Shown here piece by piece: positions 27,205 to 35,453 of a stretch of DNA of 64,000 nt. Numbering within the stretch: position 1 is the stretch's first letter; every line of letters starts with the position of its first letter. The position numbers and the translations under genes are program-made. The DNA is taken from the NCBI GenBank assembly GCA_902788575.1, contig CADAKY010000004.1, positions 1-64,000 of the forward strand. Direction: 5' to 3'. The notes beneath the pieces are model-generated. The model did not search any database. It was given only the letters and a program-made list of their open reading frames with translations, and had not been told where the DNA came from. Source of the DNA: an uncultured bacterium (GTDB taxonomy: Bacteria; Cyanobacteriota; Vampirovibrionia; Gastranaerophilales; Gastranaerophilaceae).

Positions 27205-28116
27205 TTGGACGAGAGAAGCAGACAATACGTAGAAGAATTTAAAACGTATCTGAGCGTTGAAAAAAACTTTTCGGAACACACGCTCAGAGCCTATTGTTCT
27301 GATATCATAAGTTTTATTCTCTGGTTGAATAACGAAGACTGTACAAAAGTAAGTTTTGAAAAACTCAGGGAATACTTACATTTTATTCAGCGGTTTGAAT
27401 ACCAAAAAACAACAATAGCAAGAAAAACCGCTTCAATCAGAACTTTTTATAAGTTTATGTTCCGCGAAAAATATACAGATTCAAATCCTGCACTTTCGCT
27501 CACTGCCCCGAAACGCCCGAAACCTTTACCGAAATTTCTCACTCCCGAAGAAGTTGAACAAATCTTAAACAACGTCAAAATAGACACTCCGGCAGGATTC
27601 AGAAACAGAGTTATTCTGGAACTATTATGGGCAACCGGAATGCGTGTTTCTGAATTAAGCAATTTGAACTACGGAGATATAAATCTTGAAGAAAATGAAA
27701 TAAGAGTATTTGGTAAAGGTGCAAAAGAAAGAATTGTACTTATGTCCGACAGAGCAAAAAATTACCTTTCACAGTATCTGAAATCTGCAAGAAATTTGAT
27801 ACCTGCTCAGCAATATAATGCGGGAACCCTGAATGACGATTCCCCTGTGTTCATTAATAATACAGGGTTCAGGCTTCAGAATAATACAATAAGAAAAGTA
27901 ATAAACGAAACCGTAAGCAAAATAGAATTGCCCAAAAAAGTTACACCACACGTTTTCAGACACAGTTTCGCCACCAAACTTATTGAAAACGGTGCAGATT
28001 TAAGAGTTGTACAAGAGCTTTTGGGACATGCCGGAATCTCAAATACACAGATTTACACACATGTGTCAATGAAACACATGAAAGATGTCTACGAAACATC
28101 TCATCCGCATGGTTAA
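27205..28116 (+). CDS. Tyrosine recombinase XerC/XerD
   Basis: 303-residue site-specific recombinase. N-terminal SAM-like domain (LSVEKNFSEHTLRAYCSDI), then catalytic Arg in ATGMRVSEL, Lys in GKGAKER, the HxxR of HVFRHSFATKL, and the Tyr nucleophile in NTQIYTHVS. Length and simple architecture fit chromosome-dimer resolution rather than a phage integrase, and no attachment site or mobile gene is nearby. TTG start at 27205 with GAGGTT upstream. XerC and XerD cannot be told apart here. Confidence 0.92.
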   Translation: MDERSRQYVEEFKTYLSVEKNFSEHTLRAYCSDIISFILWLNNEDCTKVSFEKLREYLHFIQRFEYQKTTIARKTASIRTFYKFMFREKYTDSNPALSLTAPKRPKPLPKFLTPEEVEQILNNVKIDTPAGFRNRVILELLWATGMRVSELSNLNYGDINLEENEIRVFGKGAKERIVLMSDRAKNYLSQYLKSARNLIPAQQYNAGTLNDDSPVFINNTGFRLQNNTIRKVINETVSKIELPKKVTPHVFRHSFATKLIENGADLRVVQELLGHAGISNTQIYTHVSMKHMKDVYETSHPHG

Positions 28117-28118
28117 AA

Positions 28119-28319
28119 TTACCCTCTTGTATTAGTTTTTTCAAATATCATTCGACTCTGACTTAATGCAAGAACTTTAAGAGAACATGCACCTTTTTTA
28201 CGGTCAATTACTCCTATGCTTGAAAGACGTGCCGTAACAAACTCATTCAAATCTTCCGGTGCTATAAAAATCGGACAACTTGAATCACATATTTTATCTT
28301 TAGAAAAAGGACATGACAT
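28119..28319 (-). CDS. Small Cys-containing protein, 66 aa
   Basis: Unrecognised. Four Cys in CPFSKDKICDSSCP plus a fifth in KGACSLK could bind a metal or Fe-S cluster. Its ATG shares a base with the stop of the transketolase half (TAATG), so it is translationally coupled and belongs to that operon. Confidence 0.6.
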   Translation of the reverse strand: MSCPFSKDKICDSSCPIFIAPEDLNEFVTARLSSIGVIDRKKGACSLKVLALSQSRMIFEKTNTRG

Positions 28320-29155
28320 TATTGCACCTCTTTCAAATCATTCATAGCAATATTAAATTCTTCATCATTCGGAGCTTTTCCGTGCCATCCCGCCTGATTT
28401 TCCATAAATGAAACACCTTTGCCTTTTATAGTATTTGCAATTATTGCAAAAGGTTTGTCTGATTTTTTTGCTTTGTTGTAGGCATCATAAATCTGATTAA
28501 AATCATGTCCGTCAATTTCAAGAGTTTCCCAGCCGAAAGCCTGAAGTTTGGCACTAAGATTATCAAGCCCCATAACTTTTTCAGTATCCCCGTCTATCTG
28601 AAGCCTGTTTCTGTCAATTATTACAATCAAATTATCCAAGTTTCGGTGCGATGCCTGCATAAAAGCTTCCCAGCAAGAGCCTTCCTGAAGCTCGCCGTCA
28701 CCGGTATAAACTACAACTTTAGCAGGATTTTTATCAAGTTTTAGCCCGATTGCAACACCACAACCGATAGAAATTCCCTGCCCCAGAGAACCTGTAGAAG
28801 TTTCTACGCCATCAACATACCCTTTTGCCGGATGCCCCTGAAGTTTAGAACCGAATTGTCTGAAACTGAGCAAATCCTCCTGCGCTATCATTCCGCATTC
28901 AGCCAATACCGAATACAATAAAGGTGACGCGTGCCCTTTTGAAAGTATAAATCTGTCTCTGTTTTCAAACTCTTTGGATTTATCCCATTCTGACGGAATA
29001 TTCAAACATTTTTTATAAAGAACAGTCAGAATGTCCGCACCGGAAAGAGAGCCACCGGGGTGTCCTGATTTTGCAGCATGTACCATTTTAATAATATTTC
29101 TTCTTACACGCAGTGCAATTTCTTCAAGTTCTTTTATTTCAGATTCATTTAGCAT
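28319..29155 (-). CDS. Transketolase, N-terminal subunit
   Basis: 278 residues covering only the thiamine-diphosphate-binding domain of transketolase. Visible: AAKSGHPGGSLSGADIL, SKGHASPLLY, GSLGQGISIGCGVAIGLK, and the TPP/Mg motif GDGELQEGS... NLIVIIDRN. It would act with a separate C-terminal subunit in the non-oxidative pentose phosphate pathway, but the usual adjacent partner gene is absent; the next gene is the 66-residue Cys protein. Confidence 0.92.
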   Translation of the reverse strand: MLNESEIKELEEIALRVRRNIIKMVHAAKSGHPGGSLSGADILTVLYKKCLNIPSEWDKSKEFENRDRFILSKGHASPLLYSVLAECGMIAQEDLLSFRQFGSKLQGHPAKGYVDGVETSTGSLGQGISIGCGVAIGLKLDKNPAKVVVYTGDGELQEGSCWEAFMQASHRNLDNLIVIIDRNRLQIDGDTEKVMGLDNLSAKLQAFGWETLEIDGHDFNQIYDAYNKAKKSDKPFAIIANTIKGKGVSFMENQAGWHGKAPNDEEFNIAMNDLKEVQ

Positions 29156-29166
29156 AAGCTTTTCCC

Positions 29167-29880
29167 TTATTCTTTGTACATTAATGCTTTTATTAAAAAC
29201 AACGGCAATGTCGGAAAAATCCGCTTAAATCTTTCCGGCTGAGACACTGTTCTGTATAACCATTCCAAACCTAATTTCTGATATATTTCAGGCGCTCTTT
29301 TTACCGTTCCTGACCATACGTCAAGGCTTCCGCCTATTCCGACCATCAGAGCCGGATTCAAAGCTTGTTTTGCATTATAAATAAATTCTTCCTGTCTCGG
29401 AGAACCCATTGCAACAAGTATTAAACGTGGAGATGTCTCTTTTAAACCATTATAAATTTCATTATCATCAGAAAAATATCCGTTATGATAATAAACTATA
29501 TTCAAACCCTCAATTGAAGCCTGCAGTTCTTTTACCGCCTTTGTAATAACTTCTTCTTTAGCTCCTACAATACCAACTGAAATTCCGTTTTTTGAAGATT
29601 CTTCCAAAAGCCTTTTCGCAAAATCAATACCTGCAATTCTCCGAACATTCTGCCCCTTTAATTTTAGCGCAAGCTTTACACCGACACCATCAGGAACAAC
29701 CATTTCCGCCTCTTCAACAATTTTTTTAAAACCGGAATCTTTTTTTGCCTGAGAAAACATTTCAGGATTAATGGTTACAACCTGAGAAACTTTATCCTCT
29801 TTTAAAAGCTCTAAAGCTTTCTGAACGGCATCCTCAAATGAAAAATCATCTATTTTTAAACCCAGTAATTTAACACTCAT
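29167..29880 (-). CDS. WecG/TagA-family glycosyltransferase
   Basis: 237 residues of the GT26 family, which adds N-acetylmannosamine(-uronic acid) or similar sugars to a lipid-linked acceptor for cell-surface polysaccharide. Motifs VVTINPEMFSQAKK, VPDGVGVKLALK, MGSPRQEEFI and GIGGSLDVWSGTVKRAP are intact, including the catalytic Asp after VP. The C-terminal LGLEWLYR...PERFKRI membrane-contact tail is present. First gene of a three-gene operon, with a leaderless start. Confidence 0.92.
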   Translation of the reverse strand: MSVKLLGLKIDDFSFEDAVQKALELLKEDKVSQVVTINPEMFSQAKKDSGFKKIVEEAEMVVPDGVGVKLALKLKGQNVRRIAGIDFAKRLLEESSKNGISVGIVGAKEEVITKAVKELQASIEGLNIVYYHNGYFSDDNEIYNGLKETSPRLILVAMGSPRQEEFIYNAKQALNPALMVGIGGSLDVWSGTVKRAPEIYQKLGLEWLYRTVSQPERFKRIFPTLPLFLIKALMYKE

Positions 29881-29886
29881 AATTTT

Positions 29887-29892
29887 ATTATA
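29887..29892 (-). promoter_or_regulatory. -10 box of the glycosyltransferase operon, leaderless
   Basis: TATAAT on the minus strand ends exactly 6 nt before the ATG at 29880; no ribosome site lies between. Confidence 0.65.
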
Positions 29893-29952
29893 CTTGAAAA
29901 TTTAAAATTTGTATTCTAAAATCTTGGTATTAATAAGAAAGGAGTTTTCAAA

Positions 29953-30330
29953 ATGAAAAAATTATTAACAGTATTAGCATTAATTGCATTCACCGGTTCA
30001 GTAATGGCAGCAACTTCGCCTGCAACAAAATTTAGCAACTGGGTTAATAAAACAAACAATTCTATTACAAAAGCAGAAAACAACGTAACATCAAAGATAC
30101 AGGCTGAACAAAAAGCCCGTGCTCAAAAACAGGCAGAAATCCAAAAACAAAAAGCTGCACAGGAAAAAGCAGCAGCAGCTAAAAAAGCAGAACTTCTAAA
30201 ACAAAAAGAAGCAAATGAAAAAGCTATAGCAGCAAAAAAACAAGCTGTTCAAAACAGAAAAAATGAAACAAAACAAGCTGTTGAAAATGAAAAAAATTTC
30301 TGGAAGAATCTTTTCTCATTCAAAAAATAA
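29953..30330 (+). CDS. Exported Lys/Ala-rich coiled-coil protein
   Basis: 125 residues: Sec signal peptide (MKKLLTVLALIAFTGSVMAA), then a long Gln/Lys/Ala/Glu helix (AEIQKQKAAQEKAAAAKK...) ending in FWKNLFSFKK. It should be periplasmic, possibly binding nucleic acid or anionic polymers, but that is only composition. AAAGGAG precedes the ATG; a strong terminator follows. Monocistronic. Confidence 0.75.
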   Translation: MKKLLTVLALIAFTGSVMAATSPATKFSNWVNKTNNSITKAENNVTSKIQAEQKARAQKQAEIQKQKAAQEKAAAAKKAELLKQKEANEKAIAAKKQAVQNRKNETKQAVENEKNFWKNLFSFKK

Positions 30331-30350
30331 GAATAAAAATAACAGAAGAT

Positions 30351-30382
30351 AAAGAAGGCGGCTAATTGTAGCCGCCTTCTTT
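30351..30382. terminator. Bidirectional terminator
   Basis: A perfect 14-bp stem, AAAGAAGGCGGCTA / TAGCCGCCTTCTTT, with loop ATTG. T-rich on both strands, it serves the exported coiled-coil gene and the convergent amidase, whose stop codon lies inside the stem. Confidence 0.88.
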
Positions 30383-31715
30383 ATTTATGAATATATTCCA
30401 AAATCCCTTCCGCGATTCCTTCGGCTGCCTTCTGCAAAAAATCATCAGAAGTATAAAGTACAGAATCCAAAGGATTTGTCATATAAGCCGTTTCTACAAG
30501 AATACCGATATAATCAGAGGGTCTGATTACTGCAAAGGATGCCGTTTTAACTCCGTCATTTCTGGTTTTGGCATGCTTTACAACATATTTATTGACAGCC
30601 TGAGCCAAGCCTTGCGAATTAGCGTTAAAATAATACACACTTGTTCCCCTTGTTTTGTGAACATCCATCGGAACATCACCGATAGAATTAAGATGAACAC
30701 TCACAAATATATCGGCATCATTTTCTTTTGCAAATTTCACTCTGTCATCTAAAGAGACAAATGCATCACATTCTCTTGTCATTACAACGTTTGCGCCGGC
30801 TTTGCGTAATATTTCGGCAAGCCTTTGAGCTATATTCAGATTAATTACCTTTTCTTCATCTCCCAAACATCCTATTGCACCGCGCTCAGAGCCTCCATGA
30901 CCTGCATCAATTGCAATCGTAAGTTCTCTTATATCTTCAGGAAGTTTGCGGACTTTCAAAGTATATTTTCCGCCGTCAATCGTTAATTTATAAGTATATT
31001 TTTTCGGTTTTGGAATATTAAGATTGTACACCGAATCAGGGGAAAGCTCCGGATTATATACACGCAAAATAATCTCTTTTTCATTATCTTCAATTGTATA
31101 AGGCAGTTTTTTTGTAAATTCAATTGTCTGAATAGATGCGTTTTTAAACCTTTCAGTCTTCATATCAACAAATTCTGCCGGATTAAGCACCGAATTTTCA
31201 CAAACAGTCACATCTTTTTTTGCAACCCACGCAATTTTATTTTCAGACAAAAATACTCTGTAAAAACCGTTTTTAGATCCGTTTATCAAAAGCTCAGTTC
31301 CTGCAAACAAATGCCCGACCCTATTTAAACCGCCATCAACGGGGGTTTCTCGAAGTGGAGTATTATCACAATTCACAACCGCTTTGAATATTTCCAGCTC
31401 TTCAGCAGGAAATTCCTGTTGTGAAATTAATTTATTTTTATAAAGCTTATAAAATTGTCTGCCGTATTGTGAACGGATAAGAACTCTGTTTTCACCGTCT
31501 TTTAGTTTTATAGTGTGAGCAAATGCCCCGTTTGGAGCAATGTATACATTTTCATCATTAATAGAAATTGTTTCATTGCCGGTTGCTCTGCCTACAAAAA
31601 ACGCATATTGAGTATTTACAATACTCTTTTTTTCAGCAGGCAGAATTATCTCAAAAGCCTCTGCCTGAACAAATGTAAACAACAAAACTATTAATAAAAT
31701 CAACCCTCTAATCAT
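30381..31715 (-). CDS. N-acetylmuramoyl-L-alanine amidase
   Basis: 444 residues: signal peptide (about 1-20), a beta-rich N-terminal region with an SH3-like wall-binding segment (GTELLINGSKNGFYRVFL), and a C-terminal Amidase_3 domain. The zinc ligands lie in AIDAGHGGSERGA (His), a downstream Glu and VSVHLNSIG (His), with the catalytic Glu in ILVETAYMTN. It cleaves the amide between MurNAc and the stem peptide during cell separation. AmiA/B/C type not resolved. Confidence 0.92.
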   Translation of the reverse strand: MIRGLILLIVLLFTFVQAEAFEIILPAEKKSIVNTQYAFFVGRATGNETISINDENVYIAPNGAFAHTIKLKDGENRVLIRSQYGRQFYKLYKNKLISQQEFPAEELEIFKAVVNCDNTPLRETPVDGGLNRVGHLFAGTELLINGSKNGFYRVFLSENKIAWVAKKDVTVCENSVLNPAEFVDMKTERFKNASIQTIEFTKKLPYTIEDNEKEIILRVYNPELSPDSVYNLNIPKPKKYTYKLTIDGGKYTLKVRKLPEDIRELTIAIDAGHGGSERGAIGCLGDEEKVINLNIAQRLAEILRKAGANVVMTRECDAFVSLDDRVKFAKENDADIFVSVHLNSIGDVPMDVHKTRGTSVYYFNANSQGLAQAVNKYVVKHAKTRNDGVKTASFAVIRPSDYIGILVETAYMTNPLDSVLYTSDDFLQKAAEGIAEGILEYIHK

Positions 31716-31759
31716 AAAAGATATTTTAATATAAAACTTTATTCAAATCAATTTTATGG

Positions 31760-31765
31760 TAGACT
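31760..31765 (+). promoter_or_regulatory. Extended -10 of dnaX, leaderless
   Basis: TGG-TAGACT ends 6 nt before the ATG at 31772. Confidence 0.55.
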
Positions 31766-31771
31766 AATATT

Positions 31772-33592
31772 ATGAGCACAAATTATGTACCGTTATACAG
31801 AAAGTATCGTCCGCAAACGCTTGACACACTTGTTGGTCAGGAACATGTTAAAAAGACTTTGACAAGTGCAATCGAACTTGGCAAGATTGCGCATGCATTT
31901 CTGTTTACAGGTCCGAGAGGAACCGGTAAAACTTCTACCGCAAGAATTTTGGCAAAATCTCTCAACTGTAAAAACGGGCCTACAATTCACCCTTGCGGCG
32001 AATGCGAAAGCTGCCGTGATATTACAAATTCCGTTCCGATTGATGTAATAGAAATTGATGCTGCAAGTAACAGAACAGTTGAAGATGCACAAAATATTTT
32101 AGAAAAGATTCAATATGTTCCTGTTCACGGCAAGTACAAAATCTATATAATAGATGAAGTTCACATGCTCTCAAATCACGCATTTAATGCACTGTTAAAG
32201 ACTTTAGAGGAACCTCCGGAAAATGTTATTTTTATTCTTGCAACCACAGAAGTTCACAAGGTTCTGGACACTATTAAGAGCCGATGCCAGAGGTTTGATT
32301 TCAGAAGAATTACAACTGATGATATTGTAAAACATTTAAGATATATTTCTAATCAGGAAAAAATCAAAATTACGGATGATGCACTTTATACAATTGCTAA
32401 AAACTCCGCAGGCGGAATGCGCGACAGTATATCTTTGTTAGACCAGCTAAGTCTTTTGGGAGTTTCAAAAGAAATAACTACTGACGACGTTAATTCTATT
32501 TTGGGAAGAATTTCTTTTGATATTTTAAATAAACTAAGCGATAAAATCATTTCTTCATCCCCAAACGAAGCAATTGAAATTCTTAATGAGATTTATAATT
32601 CAGGCAATGAACCACTCCAGATCTTAACGAATTTATCTGAATATTTTAAAAATCTTCTTATTGTTAAAAATTGTAAGGATGGTCTCCTTGTTGAATTGAC
32701 AGGACTAAATGAACCGCAGATTGAAAGCCTGAAAAAGCAGCAGGAGGTTCTGGAAACACAACAAATTGTTTTCTTGCTTGATAGAATAACACACTACATA
32801 AAAGAAGTTAAAAAAACCTCAAATCAGTATTTATGGCTGGAAGTCGGAATGATTGATTTAGCCAATATGACAGAAAACTCAAAAATAATTGACCTGCAAA
32901 ACAGATTGAGAGCACTTGAAGGCGGAGAAGTAACAATTAGAATCGTTCAGCCTGCTGTTACACGTCCGGCACCGGTTATGCCGGAAGAAGAAAAACCTGT
33001 TGTGCAAAAAGTTCAAAAGAAAACAGAGGAAAACATCGGAACTGAATCCGTCTCAAAATCACAACAAACAAACACCGACGATTTCACACCGCCTCCAATG
33101 TCTAAAAAACCTGACGGAAACGATATACAAACATTGTGGTCGGTTTTGCTATCAAATATCAAAAGTCCGGCAACCAAGGCTCTTCTTAACCTTGCAACAC
33201 CTGTAAAAATAGCTTCCGATGAAATTATAATTACATTCAAAAATGATAAATTAATTGCTCAATTCGGAACAAATAACAAAAAAGAATCCGTTGCAGAAGC
33301 TGCCAAAGTGATGTTTGGTGTTGAAGTTCCGATAAAAATCAGACTTCCGCAATCGGGAGATGAAAATCTGGCAAAACAATCATCTGCGCCGAGTGTTTCT
33401 GAAAAAAAAAATCCTGAACCTATAGCGGAAAGCCCTCTTGAAGAAGAGCCGGAGGAGCCTGTACAAAAGGAAAACGAGCCAAAAACTCAAGAACTTAAAT
33501 CAGAAGACGAAACTCCTGAAAAAACAGCCCGTTTGGAATCCGATCAGGAAAAAATGGTTTTAGAGCTTTTTGACGGCAAATATATTGATTAA
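31772..33592 (+). CDS. dnaX: DNA polymerase III subunit gamma/tau
   Basis: Clamp-loader ATPase of 606 residues. Walker A (GPRGTGKTSTARIL, about 45), zinc Cys cluster (CGECESC), Walker B (IIDEVHML), sensor 1 and the SRC arginine-finger motif (KSRCQRF) are clear, followed by the gamma collar domain. A Pro/Glu-rich linker (about 390-460) leads to a tau-type domain and an acidic tail. A run of ten A at 33402-33411 (codon 544 on) could cause slippage to a slightly shorter form. Stop overlaps that of the convergent FxG gene. Confidence 0.95.
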   Translation: MSTNYVPLYRKYRPQTLDTLVGQEHVKKTLTSAIELGKIAHAFLFTGPRGTGKTSTARILAKSLNCKNGPTIHPCGECESCRDITNSVPIDVIEIDAASNRTVEDAQNILEKIQYVPVHGKYKIYIIDEVHMLSNHAFNALLKTLEEPPENVIFILATTEVHKVLDTIKSRCQRFDFRRITTDDIVKHLRYISNQEKIKITDDALYTIAKNSAGGMRDSISLLDQLSLLGVSKEITTDDVNSILGRISFDILNKLSDKIISSSPNEAIEILNEIYNSGNEPLQILTNLSEYFKNLLIVKNCKDGLLVELTGLNEPQIESLKKQQEVLETQQIVFLLDRITHYIKEVKKTSNQYLWLEVGMIDLANMTENSKIIDLQNRLRALEGGEVTIRIVQPAVTRPAPVMPEEEKPVVQKVQKKTEENIGTESVSKSQQTNTDDFTPPPMSKKPDGNDIQTLWSVLLSNIKSPATKALLNLATPVKIASDEIIITFKNDKLIAQFGTNNKKESVAEAAKVMFGVEVPIKIRLPQSGDENLAKQSSAPSVSEKKNPEPIAESPLEEEPEEPVQKENEPKTQELKSEDETPEKTARLESDQEKMVLELFDGKYID

Positions 33593-35109
33593 GCCACAAT
33601 ATGTTTATCATTTTGCATTTCTTTTTTTGCTTTATGTTTTGTAACCTTAGCATTAAGCATCGGAAGCAGAATACCCAGAGTTATTGCAGAATAAGCTATT
33701 CCAACTGTATGTGCAATATTAAGTTTTTTAATATTTCTCTTTGCAAACGCTTCTCCTTTTGCGGCAATTTCATTATGAGTTTTTAGCGTCATATTATTAA
33801 GCCAATGCCTAATACCTTTTCCTTCTTTAGAATAATTGAACAGCTCTTTTCCTCCTCTGTCCATAAGATTAGCCGCGCCTTTGGCAGCAAAACCGCCAAG
33901 TACAAGCCAGTTAAGGAAGCCCAAATAATCTCTTGTCATTGATTCTCGAAGTTCATTATCGTTATCTGCAGCCATAAATCGTCCTATAATATTTGCGGCA
34001 TAAACCGTTTTTATTGCGTTTCCGCTTGAAATCGGGCCTGTAAATTCAAGTTTTTTGGCAAATTGTTTAAAACTTTTTACACGCATTACACTGAATACCA
34101 TGCCTGCCATAAGTATGCTTGCGCCAAGCTTTTTAATAAAAAGATACGGATCTTTTTTCTTTTCACCGCGAAAAGTATCCGTAAAATCGACATCGCCGAC
34201 AAATCCTTTTTTACCTGTACGTTTTTCTGTGATTTTTCTGTTTATATATTGGTTTGTAAGCCCTAAAATACACGCACCTGTAATTGCACCGGCAGCCTTA
34301 ATTTTATTGACTTTTGTAATCTTTCTGACAGCATTTTCAACATTAATATTTTTATTGTTAAAAATATCACGCCCCATATCTGTTGTATCGCGAAGAATAT
34401 TCGCAAGAGTTCCGTTAAAAGAATTTTCTCCGAATTTTAACGTAACATCTCTGTTAGCCTTCAGGGCGTTTGTAATTCTTTTTTCAAGTATTTCAATCAA
34501 ATTTTTTCTGTCTTTTTCGGCTAAATTTTTATTCTCAATAATGTTAATAAGAGTTTTTTCAATTTCTTCCCTTGTTTTGAGTTTTTCATGTATATTTTTG
34601 AACGCTTCGTTCTGCCAGTTGATTTTATTCCATCTTGCCTCATCAATCCATTCAATATTTTTCCAGTCAATATTTTTGAACTCGTTCATATTATGTCCGT
34701 CACGCCCCTGAAGATTATTAAGAACATTTTTAACATAATTTTTTGTATCACCGCTTTTTTTCCACACCGTATTCAGAGTATCCAAAGAATCATAAGTGTA
34801 CCAGCTTTTTGGATTAGTTTTTGTTTCAGGCATAATATATTTTGATGCAATCGGAGAAATAATTTGCGCAAGAAGTCCTGCAGAAAGACAATTTATAAAT
34901 GTTCCGCTTATTTCTCTGAAAAAAGTTTCCCATCCGGCATATTTATTTCGGGCTTTTGTATCATAGTAAGTTCTCGGAAGCACCATTGCGCCGATATCTA
35001 AGCCGACAGCATTCACCATTTCATTCGTGTCACAGGCTCTCAAAATACCCGTAACCGTTCCGTCCAACACACCTTTATATGTAATATTACTAACGTTATT
35101 TACCTTCAT
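33589..35109 (-). CDS. FxG-family membrane protein, paralogue 3
   Basis: 506 residues, opening MKVNNVSNITYKGVLDG, then PRT, GWETFFREISG and several membrane segments. The family's central block is present: FTGPIS, GRFMAADNDNELRE, RDYLGFLNWLVLG. A variable polar insert (about 130-215) is full of Asn, Lys and Glu. Start at 35109 (GGAG 5 nt before) with another ATG one codon up. It is the only gene behind the Ser-codon attenuator. Function unknown. Confidence 0.8.
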   Translation of the reverse strand: MKVNNVSNITYKGVLDGTVTGILRACDTNEMVNAVGLDIGAMVLPRTYYDTKARNKYAGWETFFREISGTFINCLSAGLLAQIISPIASKYIMPETKTNPKSWYTYDSLDTLNTVWKKSGDTKNYVKNVLNNLQGRDGHNMNEFKNIDWKNIEWIDEARWNKINWQNEAFKNIHEKLKTREEIEKTLINIIENKNLAEKDRKNLIEILEKRITNALKANRDVTLKFGENSFNGTLANILRDTTDMGRDIFNNKNINVENAVRKITKVNKIKAAGAITGACILGLTNQYINRKITEKRTGKKGFVGDVDFTDTFRGEKKKDPYLFIKKLGASILMAGMVFSVMRVKSFKQFAKKLEFTGPISSGNAIKTVYAANIIGRFMAADNDNELRESMTRDYLGFLNWLVLGGFAAKGAANLMDRGGKELFNYSKEGKGIRHWLNNMTLKTHNEIAAKGEAFAKRNIKKLNIAHTVGIAYSAITLGILLPMLNAKVTKHKAKKEMQNDKHIVA

Positions 35110-35125
35110 CATTTCTCCATACACT

Positions 35126-35156
35126 AAAAAAGCCCCGTTAAATATAACGGGACTTT
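35126..35156 (-). terminator. Attenuator terminator
   Basis: Minus strand: AAAGTCCCGTTA-TATT-TAACGGGGCTTT then T's, a 12-bp stem with one mismatch, placed 17 nt before the start of the FxG gene. The 5' half (35148-35155) is also fully complementary to 35198-35205 in the leader, so the terminator can be prevented by an alternative stem. Confidence 0.78.
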
Positions 35157-35191
35157 CTATAACAAAACTTCTAAATACTGCACATCAAAAG

Positions 35192-35263
35192 TCATTCAAG
35201 TCCCGATTGAAACTTGGATGAGGATGAGGATGAATTTGTAAATTCAAAATGTGCAGTCATCAT
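35192..35263 (-). CDS. Ser-rich leader peptide, 23 aa
   Basis: The minus-strand frame encodes 23 residues with six consecutive serine codons (TCA TCC TCA TCC TCA TCC at 35216-35233) between TN and KFQSGLE. AGGGAAA precedes the double ATG (35263 or 35260). The last codons hold the antiterminator strand. The architecture is that of an amino-acid attenuator leader: a ribosome stalled on Ser would leave 35198-35205 free, one at the stop would cover it. Serine sensing is inferred. Confidence 0.65.
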   Translation of the reverse strand: MMTAHFEFTNSSSSSSKFQSGLE

Positions 35264-35281
35264 ATTTTCCCTATGGTGTAC

Positions 35282-35311
35282 AGTATACAATTTAATCTCG
35301 CTTTCTGTCAA
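35282..35311 (-). promoter_or_regulatory. Near-consensus promoter of the attenuator
   Basis: Minus strand: TTGACA (35306-35311), 18-bp spacer, TATACT (35282-35287) preceded by TG. Predicted start near 35275, about 12 nt before the leader peptide. Confidence 0.75.
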
Positions 35312-35453
35312 GAGACAAACATAAAACTATTAAATATTCGTAATCAAAACCCATTTGTAAAGTTTTGTAACATTTTGATATTAAAAAGGCAATTTTTGCA
35401 AAAAGATTGTTTTTACATGATTGGAAGTGTATCCCCAAATATTGGAGGTTGTT

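Noticed and set aside
27205..28116. Xer recombinase as integrase of a mobile element
   Set aside because: Housekeeping XerC/D architecture, no flanking repeats, tRNA target or phage genes.
35196..35216. CRISPR-repeat-like GTCCCGATTGAAACTTG
   Set aside because: Only one copy, no spacer array and no cas gene; the bases are explained by the leader peptide and antiterminator strand.
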